Position numbers and translations under genes: made by a program
Shown: positions 44,231 to 55,799 of the stretch, piece by piece
Layout of the letters: every line of letters begins with the position of its first letter
Position numbering within the stretch: the stretch's first letter is position 1
Notes under the pieces: model-generated
What the model saw: the letters and a program-made list of their open reading frames with translations, nothing else
Database searches by the model: none
What the model was told of the DNA's origin: nothing
Origin: Phialemonium atrogriseum
Taxonomy: Eukaryota > Ascomycota > Sordariomycetes > Cephalothecales > Cephalothecaceae
Direction: 5' to 3'
NCBI RefSeq assembly: GCF_030411735.1
Contig: NW_026848165.1
Location: forward strand, 310,001-374,000
DNA: 64,000 nucleotides

Positions 44231-44376
44231 GGCTGTCTATTGCTGCCTCGCTGTCTATCGCTACTGCCTTGCTATCTATCGCTCCTTCCTTAGCTGTCTA
44301 TCACTACTACCTTGCTGTCTATTGCTACTTCCTTAGCTGTCTATCACTCCTTCTTTAGCTGTCTATCGCTACTGCC
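44229..44376. repeat. 21-nt minisatellite, about 7 copies
   Basis: Degenerate units of the form ttagctgtctatcgctacttcc repeat about seven times. Directly adjoins the 35-nt repeat. Confidence 0.85.
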
Positions 44377-45345
44377 GTCGCTACTCCTCCAAAACAACCG
44401 GAAACGCCACCCCAGGGTTGGTAGAGCTGTTTCGGGCCCAGAGGTGCCACCCCATGATGTGAAGGACGAGCTCCACGCGATGTGGGAATCGGTATGGCTG
44501 TTCAGAGCCCGGGGGGTTCCTCCTAAGCCGACGGGAACTGCCGCAAAGCCCGCCCGCGCCGTCGCAGTCCTTCTCCGCTGGCCAAAACACCAGGCCAGGT
44601 CCCGATCCGGGCCATGGCGGCGATCGGTGGCGGTGCTTGCGGCGCTACGGCCCTGGACACAGGCACCGGGATCCGTGACCGAGTAGCCCGGCGTGACAAC
44701 GGCTGCTTGCCGGCGGGGCCCGCATCCTCGGTCTTGGTTGGTTCGGCCCGCCGTCCAACCTCCTTTCCCTTCCCCTTCCCCTTTCCGCCAGCCTCGTCTG
44801 GTTGCTTGGGTTGGCAGGAGGGGCAATTCTCATGCGGGCATCTGCCCGGCGGTTGGGCGGCAAGACGAGCCTCTATCGCCGGGGCGGCGTCGACAGGGGC
44901 GGCATGGTCCATCAGCCCATTCAGGACACCCCGGAGTCCCCTAAGTTCGTCTTTGATGTCCCCTAACGCTGGGCCCGCCATGGGCTGTCAGCAAAAATCG
45001 AGACAGGTGGCAGATTATAAGTGTCAGGGCACATACAGGCCTCATTCGCCTTCTCCTCGTCGGACTTCGGCTTAGCCGCACGCCATTTCAGACCAAATTT
45101 GGCCAATTTGACCAGGACGATGATGATCTGGAGGATGGTGTTGATAGTAGTAATGACAGACGCCACGGGTTTCAACTTCAACTGCCATGGCTGGCACGGG
45201 CGGGCGAGTTATGTTGGTGGTGATGGCTTTGTCTGGTCAAGTTGGTGAGCAAGGTAGAGAGTAGCGCAATCCAAAGAGCCTGATCAGACTCCCAAACTCC
45301 AAGGGAAACCGACAATAAGTACCAGACGGACATGGGAACTTCATC
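44377..45345 (-). other. Region with possible minus-strand gene, unresolved
   Basis: Two open minus-strand frames look coding: 45181-45037 (ITTINTILQIIIVLVKLAKFGLKW, a hydrophobic/amphipathic segment, then a Lys/Glu-rich part) and 44981-44523 (MAGPALGDIKDELRGLRGVLNGLMDHA, then Gly/Lys- and Pro/Arg-rich). An intron GTATGT (45036) to GACAG (44985) is visible between them but leaves the second frame unmatched, so I cannot give a consistent model. An acceptor-like GGCAG precedes the first frame, hinting at an upstream exon. Confidence 0.3.
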
Positions 45346-45380
45346 AAAGTGCCAAAGTGGCAGCAACTGCATCGCTCCTT
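45346..45380. repeat. 35-nt direct repeat, copy 2
   Basis: Second copy of the repeat at 44196-44230, one mismatch, 1150 nt apart. Confidence 0.85.
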
Positions 45381-46692
45381 CCTTTGAGGTCGAGGAACCT
45401 GGGGCATACCACCACATTTCATGGTGTTCCCGGTCCCCACAACCCCCATGGGGCAGGAACCGGAAAGAAATGGGCGGACCCATCTAGGGACACCAGCTCG
45501 CACTTGCCCGGCGAGATAAGTCGCCGAGCCGCTGTGGAGGACCCGGGTCCATTTCTCAGCCGCGCACGCGAACTTCGCACCGCTGTAGGAAGCCTCCAAC
45601 CTCAATCTTGCTCGTTCGTCCGCGGCGCACTTTCTTGTTATGTGCAAATGAGAGGCTCCTTCCCTCCTCCTGACACCCGCGCTTTTCCGTGTTCCACCCG
45701 GGCGGGTGTACGTGGACGGCCTGCGAGTCTAGATCGCTGAAATTCCAACCGTCGGTGTGTTGCATTTCAAATCCAAAGGGTCTTGTTCCCTGCGTAGGCT
45801 GATATTCGCTGCATTTCGCAGCAACCCGACTTGCCGCTCGAGTTGGACGTCGTCAGTGTAATGCATGGCGGTAATTCCCCAAAGTCTCCACAGCAACAGT
45901 AAGGAGCAGTGGCACTGCCAAACAGACTCCAAAATCTGATATCGAGAGACAATGTTGTTGAGACTCGAGGACGCTAAGGACAAGTCGAACGATTCCGGTC
46001 TTGATAGTGGTGGCACCGACTTCGGCGCTGGCCCAGCTCAAGGTCTTAGGACTGTCCGCCAGCAACCCTTTCCAGCAGTATCCAGCCACTCCTGGGGAAA
46101 CAGTCCAAGGAGACAGATGGTAACCGGGGCGTGGGTGGCATTGAGGGGGGATAAAAAGGGGGTGGCCTGTGCATGATAGTCACACAGAACTGCGCACGAG
46201 AGACCGGCTTGGAAGCGCTCCCCCTTGACGCGACTATGGCTCGCCCGTACGGCTCGAACGCCTGCTGGAGCTGGAGGGCCTTCCACCCAATTCCGACTCT
46301 TGGGCAGGCAGTTTATCAGTTGCCTGGTCGACGTTCTCTCGGACCCCTTCGGGGGGCAATGGGACGTGCTAAGGATGCCGATGACGACGGCCATCATGGC
46401 GAAGGCCACTTGATGACTGGGCCCTTCTGGTACCACGAGAATATGTTATTTCAAGATAGACGACTGTGCGTTTTTTACTTACTGTCCAGCCCGTCGTCCA
46501 TCACAGTTGCGTTCAGGCTGTAGTTATAATATGCTTTACCCCTTTTACACCCTTTCAGTCACTTATAGTAGGTGGTCGGGTAACGACATTGACACACATG
46601 CCCAGTGTTCACAAACGAGACAGCGGAAAGGGATGGCAAATAATAAAGTGGATAAGTTCCCTAGTCTAATGACCAATCCTCCCCACAGCGCC
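45381..46692. other. Intergenic, degenerate coding-like fragments
   Basis: Minus-strand frames near 46089-45853 and 46016-45729 have amino acid runs that look coding (LSWASAEVGATTIKTGIVRLVLSVL type) but switch frame with no credible splice sites. They may be the remains of a gene. No whole gene is supported. Confidence 0.4.
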
Positions 46693-48858
46693 TTACCTGG
46701 CGCAGGTCGTCCTGTTCGTCGGCTGCGCGAGACCAAGGCAGTCGGCGATCTTATAGAAAACATCAATATTCGAGTACGTGCCACCAAACACCTCCTGGCA
46801 CGGCCCCAGCGCGTAGACAGGGACGTCAGTCAAGCTGTGCACGCCCTGCGCCTCGGAAGTAGGCAAGGTGCCGTTGACGATGAATCCGTCGGGGTTATCG
46901 GCGGGGTTGACGAAGTTGGCGCCGCCGACGCTGGTCGCGGGCAGACGCGACCCCTCCTTGTTCAGGCCGTAGCTCTCGCGGTGGTCCGGGTTCGCGCCGA
47001 GGCCCGACGCGATGACGTAGCGCGGGTCCCAATTGACGGGGAAGTTGGGCCCAGTGTTGTAGCTGACGCCCGGCTGCTCCACCGTGTACTGCGACAGTCC
47101 CGAGTTCTGGTACACGCCCACGGCGCCGCGCTTCTCGCGGTCCGTCTTCTTGGCCGCCAGGTATTTGGTGTCGGCGCTGCCGAAGACGTCGAAGCCGTGC
47201 CCGTGGTCGGCGCTGACGACGATGAGGGTCTCGTCTAGGATGCCCAGGTCTGAGAGGTGCTGGATCGTGGCCCCCACAGTGTCGTCCAGCTCGAGGAGGT
47301 CGCCCAGCGCGCGGTCGTAGTCGAGAACGTGCATCTGCTTGTCGATCGAGGCGGCTTCGGACATAAGGAAGAAACCCTTGCTGCCGCCCCTGGTGTGCAG
47401 GACGTCGATGGCCTTGAGGGTCATCTCCTTCAGGCCGGGGAGGTCGGTGGCGGAGGCCTTGTTGCCGGCGGGGTCGTTGGTCAGACTGTCCAGGTTCTCG
47501 GGGAAGACGTTGCGGTCCAGCCAGACGGGGAGGTTGGACTTGCAGAAGATGCCGAGCGCCCTGGAGTCGTTTGAGGCCTGGAGGAGAGACGTCTTGTTCA
47601 GGCTGACGGAGTAGTTCTTCTTGGCGAACTCGGCGTAGTAGTCCTTGCCGAGGTACGAGTCGGACCCAGGGAGGAACTGCTCGGCACCTCCGCCGAAAAA
47701 GACATCAGGGCCGCCGTGGTTGGTCCACGAGTAGTTTGTCAGGCCGTGCAGGGCCTGGTCGATCAGCGGGCCGTAGGCATACCGAGACCGCGTGTGGGAG
47801 GTCAGCGCAATCGGCGTGGCATCCGCCAGGAAGGCAGTCGAGACAGCACCCCATGCAGAGCCCTAATGGATCCCCGCGTTAGATTGCCAGTGAATCAGAT
47901 CGGAACGGCACATTCACGTACCCAAATGCGCTTGAGGAGCTCCACAATCGTCTCAACCTTGGGGTCATCAAATAGATCAGGAGACGAGTCTGCGTAGACA
48001 CCCATGGCGTTGACGGTGCTCTTGTGACCCGAGTACAGAGCCGAGGCCGAGTTCGCGCTGTCCGTGATGAAACTGTCGATGGAGTGAGTCTAGATCTGTC
48101 ATTAGTCGATTTCCTCGATCGAACATCGATGCTACGGCAGGGCTAGTACAAACCATCTGATGACCCAAGACTGGGAACTTGTCGAGAGCTAGGAGGCTCT
48201 GGTATTTGCCGTTGACCGACTTGTGTGCCAGGAGACGTGCCGCCGTGATCATGTTGGACGTCATTCCGTCGCCTGGGAGGACTCGTCAGTCGGCGGTCTT
48301 AGGATGAAGCCCGACACCCGTAAGATACTCACCAATGAAGAAGATGACGTTCTTTGCTCTCTTCTTGGTAGCAAGAGGCCGCACGGTCCAGTGAGCTACC
48401 GTCTTCTTCCCATCGTAGTAGTTGAGAGTGATGGTGTACTCGCCCGGCTCATACAGAGCAACGCGGCGGTACACCTTCGACGCCACATTGACAACCGACG
48501 GGGACTTTGCTTCCTGGGCAAAGAGGTCCTCGAACCACGAGAACTTCCATGTCTCGAGGTCCGCTTCCTTCTTGTTGAAGAAGTCGGCGACGCTCTTTGC
48601 AGCCGCGCCGTCCTTCTCGATCGTCACGGTGAACTTGTCGTCGGGAACTCCTCCGTTGAACGCCTCCGAGCCGTTGACGGGAGCGTGGACCTCGAATCGG
48701 ATGTCGAACTGCTGTCCCGGGAGGAAGTCCTGCTGGTCTGGGGGAAGAATGCACCCCAGCGTGGGGCAGGTGCCGAGCCTCTGGAAGGTTTGCGCCGAGA
48801 CGGCAGAGAGTGAAACTGCCAGGGCTGCAGCAGCTGTAAGAGCAAACTTAGCCGCCAT
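46693..48858 (-). CDS. Secreted alkaline phosphatase
   Basis: Four exons (48858-48333, 48272-48154, 48089-47922, 47862-46693) give 660 residues. A signal peptide (about 1-22, ending SAVSAQ) precedes an N-terminal beta-rich region of about 150 residues. The phosphatase core starts at NVIFFIGDGMTSNM (Asp metal ligand, joined across intron 1). The nucleophile Ser lies in SFITDSANSASALYSGHKS. VETIVELLKRIWGSAWGAVST, FFLMSEAASIDKQMH and IVVSADHGHGFDVFG supply the remaining metal-binding Glu, His and Asp. It belongs to the PF00245-type alkaline phosphatases and probably releases phosphate from extracellular esters. Several N-glycosylation sites (NYS, NKT, NDS, NRT). No GPI signal at the C-terminus. 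Confidence 0.88.
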
Positions 48859-51035
48859 TGTGTAAGACGTTGGGCTTCACTCGAAGCTTCACACACAATT
48901 GGGACAAGAGAAAGATGAACGAGGTGGTGGAGAGCAGAAGCATGCCATGGAAAGGATCGGCGCTCCATTTCTAGATATTAAACACCTCTGCCCTTGCAGC
49001 TTGGCACTTTTACTTACCGGGATAATGACTCCATTCACGATAAAATTTGTATAGGCTGTGCAGGAAAATACTTTGCAATTGGTCAAGGGCCGGTCAGTCC
49101 TGATGGTGTGCTAACAGCAAGCCCTGGGAACTACAGATTGATTAGGAAGCTGTCGAGTAGAGCTGCAAACCGCCAGCAATCATGGAAGCACGTGTCCCTG
49201 CCCTGCGTACTCCCTACTGGGTGAACTATTGGTCATGCTGGCGAGCCGCAGCTGCCTAGAAGCTTTTGCCAAGTGCCAAGACTTGATATTAGGTTCCCGG
49301 GTGGGGAATGCGGTCGAAACGTGGCTTAACCGGTCGCTGTGATTGGGACGGTGGGGGGTGCCCCGGCTCCGGCATCCTATTGGCCAATTCCAACAACACC
49401 ACCGTGAGGTGTCAGTGTCGGGTACCGTGCATTTCCACTCCGCTCTCATGGTCAGAAACCCCCGGAGATCAAGTAAATCCCGGAGACCGGGTCTTACAAT
49501 GCGATAACTAAATTCTGAATGAATCATTTCGGCTGCCCGGTGTTTCCGAGCCTAGGCAAGGTAATCGTGATGCTCGGCGAACAGAATGGGTTGTAAAATG
49601 GGGTTTTACGTGTAGCCCTGGTGTATGTCTTCGTGTTGAATCCGAGATCAAGACCTTGAGATAAGTCCAGAGCTGTGGAGAAGCGGACCTTCTAGAAAAT
49701 TCGAAGCGTTACACTTGATGGTTTCATGGCTGGGTTCAGGGTTGCATGGTACGGCTCAATGCCCCCGTCGGCATGCCTCCTGCATGCAACGACGTAGTTA
49801 TCGATCGCACGACACGAGACCTACATAGTAATAACGGGTCAAATCGGCCAAGGGAAATTCGATTTATCCTCGGTCTGAAACCGTGGGCGACTGCGCTACC
49901 TTGTGCCTCTTCGAATCCCCAGAAATCGTGACATTCTGGATTGTGTAGATATCCTGATATTCGGAGACCAAATAGGTCTCCATTGCCCCAGATCAGTGCT
50001 GACCACTCTCTCCCTCGCCCCCATACAGACTCTTAAATCGGGCCTTATCGCGACTTGATCGGGGGTGCAATCTAACTTATTCTCAAACCTTGCTTGCATT
50101 GCTGTGTAACTGTATTTTCGGGCCGCGCACTCAACCAATTAGTCACAGCTCAGCGTAGCAACTAGCTTTGCTGCCAATCTTGTGGATCTCTCGTCAACTA
50201 GAGTGAACAAATTGAGAAAACGGGGCACCGTTGCGTCTTCCCGTTCGCCGGTTCGACTACTCCGTCCCTCCCCCGCCAGCTACCGAGCTATGAGCCTAGG
50301 GACACCGATCACCATTGCTCTTTGCTCGGCAGTCAATCGATGAGATATGCTTGACCCCTGCATTAGGCACTGTGCGTGCCTCAACCAGCCTTGTCATTCC
50401 CAAGTAAGAAACCTGTCTCGATGTGGTGATTATGTCATCGTCGTTTCCAATCAGGGGCGTTTGCTCCCCAGGAATTACGTAGAGCCAAAACGGCTTCTCG
50501 ATCACGAAGCAAAAGGTGGGCTGCTCGATGACGGGGGAGCGAGATGAAGCCTTGCCAAAGGGTGGTGTCGACAGCCATGGGGAGGGTCTCACGCCATGGA
50601 TGGATAATTAGAAGCAATAATGACAAAATAGGTCCCAATTTCGTGGGCGTTAAGTGTCTTGCTGAGCTCAAAGGAAGTGTGTGAACAGACATAGTATGCG
50701 GTACCAGGCTACGGTTCACAATGAAGTCCAAGGTGTTATGAATGGATAGAAAAACGTGCTCGCCGACGTCAGATGTTGGGGAGAAGGACAGTTTGTCCCA
50801 ACCTCGTCGATTGACATGCTAGCTCATCATAAAATTGCAATCAGCATCAGCGGTAGTTCATTTGTACTCAAGTGTCAAACAGACTACGACTAGTTACTCG
50901 ACTTTGCAGGCATGGGACTGCGGTGGTTTTCGTGACCAACATTAATACGCGACATCTGACTTCCCCATCTCAAAAACTAGGGTCAACTTTTTGTGCCTGC
51001 CAATCCACCCTCGCCTCATATCCATTTTCTCTTAT
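48859..51035. other. 2.2-kb intergenic region, no gene seen
   Basis: Short frames only, on both strands, none with motifs. The right end is the 3' flank of a minus-strand secreted protein gene. Confidence 0.55.
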
Positions 51036-51566
51036 TTAAAACCGGCAAATCTGTTGTCCAACATTGTCCCCTCCGTAGGCTATGGAGTACGACGGGACAT
51101 AGCTCTCTCCCCCGTTCCCGTAGCCACAGCTCGCCACAACCCTGTCCATGGCAGTATTCATCTCTTGCCTCCAGCAGCGGGCCTGGGTGTCGTAGGTGCA
51201 AAAGTACGCAATCGTGTTGACGTTTGTGAACACGATGGCCGTCCTAGTGCCGTATTGGTCGCCGTAGTCGCACTCTGACTGCAGAAGCTCCTTGGCGACG
51301 GCGAAATTGTTGACGTTGATGTAGCCGCCTGTGCCGCACTTCTCCTGGGAGTTGGGAAGAGGGCGTGCATTCTGTTGCCGCCGGGAGAGGGACCGCTCAG
51401 CCACGGCTTCAGCGGTTTTGAGGAGGATGGGCTCGCCGATGGCGTCGCCGTTGGCGTCGAAGGGGATCGAATAGAGCCCGGCCGGGAGGCCGGCGGGGAC
51501 AATGACTGCGCGGACGGCAATGGCCTGAAGCAGGGCAAGCCCGGAGAGGAGAGCAAGGCGAACCAT
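51036..51566 (-). CDS. Small secreted cysteine-containing protein
   Basis: Intronless, 176 residues from the ATG at 51566 (MVRLALLSGLALLQAIAVRA). The frame is open 15 codons further upstream, but the downstream Met directly precedes a clean signal peptide. A possible pro-region ends at a dibasic LSRRQQ site. The mature part has cysteines in KCGTGGY, SECDYG, YFCTYDTQARCW, ASCGYG and QICRF, and an NVNNFAVAKELLQ helix. Six cysteines could form three disulphides. I do not recognise the family; candidate effector or wall protein. Confidence 0.65.
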   Translation of the reverse strand: MVRLALLSGLALLQAIAVRAVIVPAGLPAGLYSIPFDANGDAIGEPILLKTAEAVAERSLSRRQQNARPLPNSQEKCGTGGYINVNNFAVAKELLQSECDYGDQYGTRTAIVFTNVNTIAYFCTYDTQARCWRQEMNTAMDRVVASCGYGNGGESYVPSYSIAYGGDNVGQQICRF

Positions 51567-53204
51567 GTTGAGATCGGTGTCTGGTTTTGACAGGGGATGT
51601 AGCTCGAGCACGAGTTGTGTGTAGTGATATTCAAGCCCTCAAACTGTGAGCGGTAATCGTACTGAAGTAAAAATCCACAGCTGCTTTAACGGCGGCTGAG
51701 TGGGTTCCTTTTAAGCTTTGCTGTCAGGATAGACACCAGCACCCCCAAGCACGTTTACCAGCAGAGGATCCCTTTGCTTAATCTAACATCATATCGCAAA
51801 TGTCCCGCGCGCGGAACACTGGCAGGTTTATCCATGCCTAATCCATGTTGCAAAGGACATTTTTTGAGAAGATGGATTTATCCAACAATGTTTCATTGGT
51901 ATTTCCGGGCGGCTCCTATCTTACCCGTTGCCCTGGTTTCCGGAAAGCCCAATTGACCGGGTGCACCAGGAGAGCCAGGACACGGCTGAAGTGCTCTTAA
52001 TAGTCAAGGCGCCTAAATTCGGAGGTGAAGGGATATGATTCGGTTGACTCTATCAAGTCGTGAGTGTTTCGCGTAAAGTCCCGGCTTGGCGAGTGGGGAT
52101 TGTCCGGGCGTTGTCAAAGCTCAACCCAAAAATAACATATCATAAACCTACTTGGGCCCTTGGTCCCTTGGTCCCAAGACATCATTGAGCTAGTTCCCAC
52201 TAGTTGATACCGATACCGCCCTTTTCACCCTTTCTCGGCTCATATTCGCCAGCGAAATACCGGGCTTAGCAATGTTAATTACAAGGCCATTCAGAACGTC
52301 CACAGTGATAGACGAATATATTATTTTATCGACGATCAGCATCCCGAATAGACCATGCCATTAGACTTTCACGCGAGCAGGGGCCAAGTCATTGAAATGA
52401 AAGACTGCCGAGAATTTGGATAATATGAGAGGGACTTGGAAGGGGAGCCGATGGTTCGGTTAACCGTAATCGCGTAGAGTAAATGTGGCGATTAATATGC
52501 CCAACATCTTCCATATCGTGGTTTACAGGCCACCAGTCATCGCAGTTTGGTAATTAATTATCATGTGAAAATCCCGGCTCTCTAGGAACCGTACCAAGTC
52601 GTGGTTTAGCGAGCAACAATACTTGGTCTCACACGTCGACAGATCAGTAGTCTTCAGGGTCGTTAACATAGAGTTGCAGTGCCGTGTCAGGTACCCGTCC
52701 ATTCGCTTGACATCGGGGATTAATTAGCTCGTGCAGTACATACCTCCGGCGCCCCTGACTGATGTCGCTTACGCACGGGCGGGGCCGTAATGGCTGCTGA
52801 GACAACCACACTTTCACCCGACTTGCTTGGCAACCACGTGTCGCACGATATATCTTAACTAGGTAATTACAGCGCGGCTCGAACGCAACTATCTTTCTAT
52901 CCCAAGTGATCTTGAGATGTTGCAAATTGTTTATAGTTGCGCCAGTGGTTACTCAACTGAATATTCTCTCAACTATATTTGCTCTCAACACACAAAAGTC
53001 GAAGGGGACACATGGTCTTGTCGTCACACTCAAAAGTAGAGTTCAAGTTTCGGGCTCTTCTCTATAATCCCAATCCTTCCTCACCCCCCCTTTACCCTCT
53101 CAACAATCAAAGCTGGATGGGAGACAGGATCTTGCCATCACCCGAAAGCCACCGTACAGGCTTCGGGCTCTTCCCTGTAATCCCAATCCCTTCGAGACCA
53201 TCAT
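51567..53204. other. Intergenic with diverged tandem duplication at right end
   Basis: No gene. Contains a Pu/Py inverted repeat with arms cttggg (52151-52156) and cccaag (52173-52178), and the tandem duplication at 53006-53199. Confidence 0.55.
53006..53199. repeat. Diverged 113-nt-period tandem duplication
   Basis: About 80 nt at 53006-53086 align with 53119-53199. The best block is ttcgggctcttctctataat versus ttcgggctcttccctgtaat, followed by cccaatcc in both. Most differences are C/T or A/G transitions. It lies just downstream of the secreted protein gene that ends at 53205. Confidence 0.75.
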
Positions 53205-53762
53205 CTAGCTACACCCGTCAGGGCGGTTCGAGAGGCACTCGGTGACACAGCTCGACTGCAGCTGGACATTCCTAGTCAGCCCAGACACTCTGTTCCCGGA
53301 CTTCAGACAGTCCTGGAGGACAAAGTTGGCGCCGTTAAGCAGATCGCCCTGCTCCAGACCCGAAACAGCCTTGGACCAGCTCACGCAGCACTCGCCACCG
53401 CCCTGTCCGAGACAGACGGCACGAGGTGACTGGGAGAGCTGCCTGAACGGGTCGCGGCGCAGCGCCGAGATGAGGTTGGCGCAGTTGGTCGCGTCCGCGA
53501 GATTGCTGCCGAAGCAGGACACAGCGACGGAGCCGCAGGCCCGGGCCTCGAGGGGTGCCCCGGCGGCCTCCAGACCGGAGCGCTTGGCTTCGCTGCCGGG
53601 CACATCGGCGTACCAGGTGAGGGTGTTGTTGCCGTCTTGTGAAACATCGATGACGATGAGACCGTCCGGGGTCGTGTCGGCTCTCGGGAGGACGTGTCCG
53701 GCAACTTTCATCCCGACCATGCCGGTCAGAATGAAGGCGGCGGCGGCGTTTCCGAACATCAT
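53205..53762 (-). CDS. Small secreted cysteine-rich protein, possibly WD-like fungal family
   Basis: Intronless, 185 residues. The N-terminal hydrophobic segment (AAAAFILTGMVGMKVAGHV) is a signal peptide. The mature part begins with a beta-rich stretch (LIVIDVSQDGNNTLTWYADVPG) followed by eight or so cysteines: RACGS, VSCFGS, TNCANL, AVCLGQ, GECCVSW, LQDCLK, SSCVTEC, DGCS. The order C, C, C, C, CC, C resembles fungal WD-like and killer-protein-like secreted families, but I name this only as a resemblance. No membrane anchor. Confidence 0.65.
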   Translation of the reverse strand: MMFGNAAAAFILTGMVGMKVAGHVLPRADTTPDGLIVIDVSQDGNNTLTWYADVPGSEAKRSGLEAAGAPLEARACGSVAVSCFGSNLADATNCANLISALRRDPFRQLSQSPRAVCLGQGGGECCVSWSKAVSGLEQGDLLNGANFVLQDCLKSGNRVSGLTRNVQLQSSCVTECLSNRPDGCS

Positions 53763-55799
53763 GGTGGATATTGGGGTCTGGTATAACTGTTAGTTTCAGA
53801 AACCGCATCGTGACATCACCTGGGGACATCTAATGACATACTGGTAGAGCGATGTGTGTTAAACAAGTGTGTTTCGAAGGTGGTGGCTGGTAGTTTGCGA
53901 CTTCTTGTTGCTTCTGCTGGTCAAGATCGAGATATGTTCCTAGGAGCGACGGCTCCTTTTATACAAATGATATCGGAGGCCCTAGCCAGCCGAGAGTCTG
54001 AAGATGAAAGACGTCGGGGGTAAGTTGTGCCAAGACTGTCACTCAAATGAGTCAGCGCACCAGACAGGACATAGCCCTAAGGCACGAGCCTCCTTGTCAT
54101 GTCCACAAGAATGCAGCATGTGATGCGACTTGTCCGTCCGCTTAGTGCTTATTTGTGAGACAAATATTGAAAATTTGACTCAGCGTATGGAATAGGGCAA
54201 AATTGATCATATTCTCCTGTGAAGTCTCCCCTTCTAAGTTTGCGGTTACCGAGAGGGCACTATTCAGTGAGCAACCTTCAGTTAGCAAGGTCAATAGAAA
54301 TGGAATTATCAACTCAGAGTTAATCATCAAGGGGTACATAGCGTGTTATTCTCATACTATATTATCCGATATCCCAAAGCATAACTCAAGACACCAGCGG
54401 GCGAGTTTGTTGGTATGTTTACCGGCGCACAGACGTCTAAGCCCTAGGTAAATACGACGATCCTCCCTTTCTTCTTCAGTGGTAGCACCAGTGCTGAGTG
54501 AGCACTCGGATTGAAAGACCTTCGTAGTAATCATTGGGGAGAACATTAGTAACATTATTCACAACTTCCCAACGTTACATCGATGGGCCTTGTAGAAGCA
54601 TCTGGCCCCCAGGATGGGGCAAATCCGAGACAATGTCTGTTCATCCATGGCGGCGATTACTGAGCGCCTGTTAATAGGCCCGGAACATTCCACGCAAAAT
54701 CTGTGGGATGAAATACACGATACTTGGTCTTGGCGTCTTGGCGACTTGGCGATGCGAGGTGATGGTAAACTGTTGCGAGCCTACATCACTGACTAACTAC
54801 CTGAAGATCATGGCTGGCAAATCCAATCGAATAACATCTAGACCTGGCTGACGTTCTTTTAAGATGCGGAAAAAAAAGGGAAACGTCACCAAAGCCAAAG
54901 AAATCTGCCCCTGAGACAACTCATCCAATTCCAACCCACTCCTGATGAGGTACCCCTGAGCTTTTACACGAAAGAGCAAGAGTTTGCGGGGTTTGTCTGG
55001 ATTCCTCGCCACAGCAGGATGTTAGTAATGCAGGAGGTAATAGTAAACACTCCAGCGGCCTTCAACATGAGAAGGGCTGTGCCCGTACTCCAAGCCCGAT
55101 ACCGGAAGTAGCATCTGTATGGAGGTGCCGAAATACGAAGGCTGCCTTGCCATACCGCTGCCTCACCGACCCCTAGTCCCTTCTTCGTAGCTAAAGGCAG
55201 CCAGGACGGCAGGATTTCCACACAAGTGACTGTCCCGTCCGTCCAGACAAACCTGCTGCATATGAGAACGAGCCCGCACGTCAACGCTTACTTTGGATTG
55301 ATGACTTGTTGGCCAGGCTGCCAGAAGTAACCTCTCGAGCCGTCTCCCATGTACCCTCTTAGTTTTGTTTATAACCGCAGCTAACAATAGCAGCAGAGAA
55401 CAGTTGTTTTGCCAAGGTCTCTCCGCAATCCTTCAGGTTAACAACGTGCTCGTTCGGCTCGTTCGGCCCGGCGAAGTTTAAGTTACTCGCCCTCCTTGTG
55501 TCGGGAATGTAGACTCGATGCCCGACCAGTTACCGGTTTGAGAGTGGTGACGGTGTTGACAAGCAACGCCAAGTCCGATTCCAGCTGGCCGTAGGTAAGA
55601 AGTCGTCCCACGTGTATCATGTTGAGCATGTCACACACAATTTTATTCCAATGGCCGCGACATTGCCAGTTGTCAGATCGAAGGACTTGGGGGGCGCGGC
55701 CTTTCTTCTCAGGATCATCTTTTTCGTCTCCTCTCTTCTCTACCACTTTTCCAATTCAGCATCTCCAATCAACTATCACATCCTCTCCATCCACTCCCA
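53763..55799. other. 2-kb intergenic region, no gene seen
   Basis: Frames of 60-106 codons on both strands look random. The left end is the promoter of the small secreted protein; the right end is the 3' flank of the sulfatase gene. Confidence 0.55.

Noticed and set aside
46038..46436. 132-codon minus-strand frame as a gene
   Set aside because: No family motif; neighbouring frames carry the more coding-like text and no splice model joins them.
50220..50275. tRNA gene suggested by a ggttcgactac B-box-like sequence
   Set aside because: No A-box and no acceptor or anticodon stem in the expected positions.
54797..55284. Two overlapping minus-strand frames as a membrane protein
   Set aside because: Short, mutually out of frame, no credible intron; hydrophobicity alone is weak evidence.
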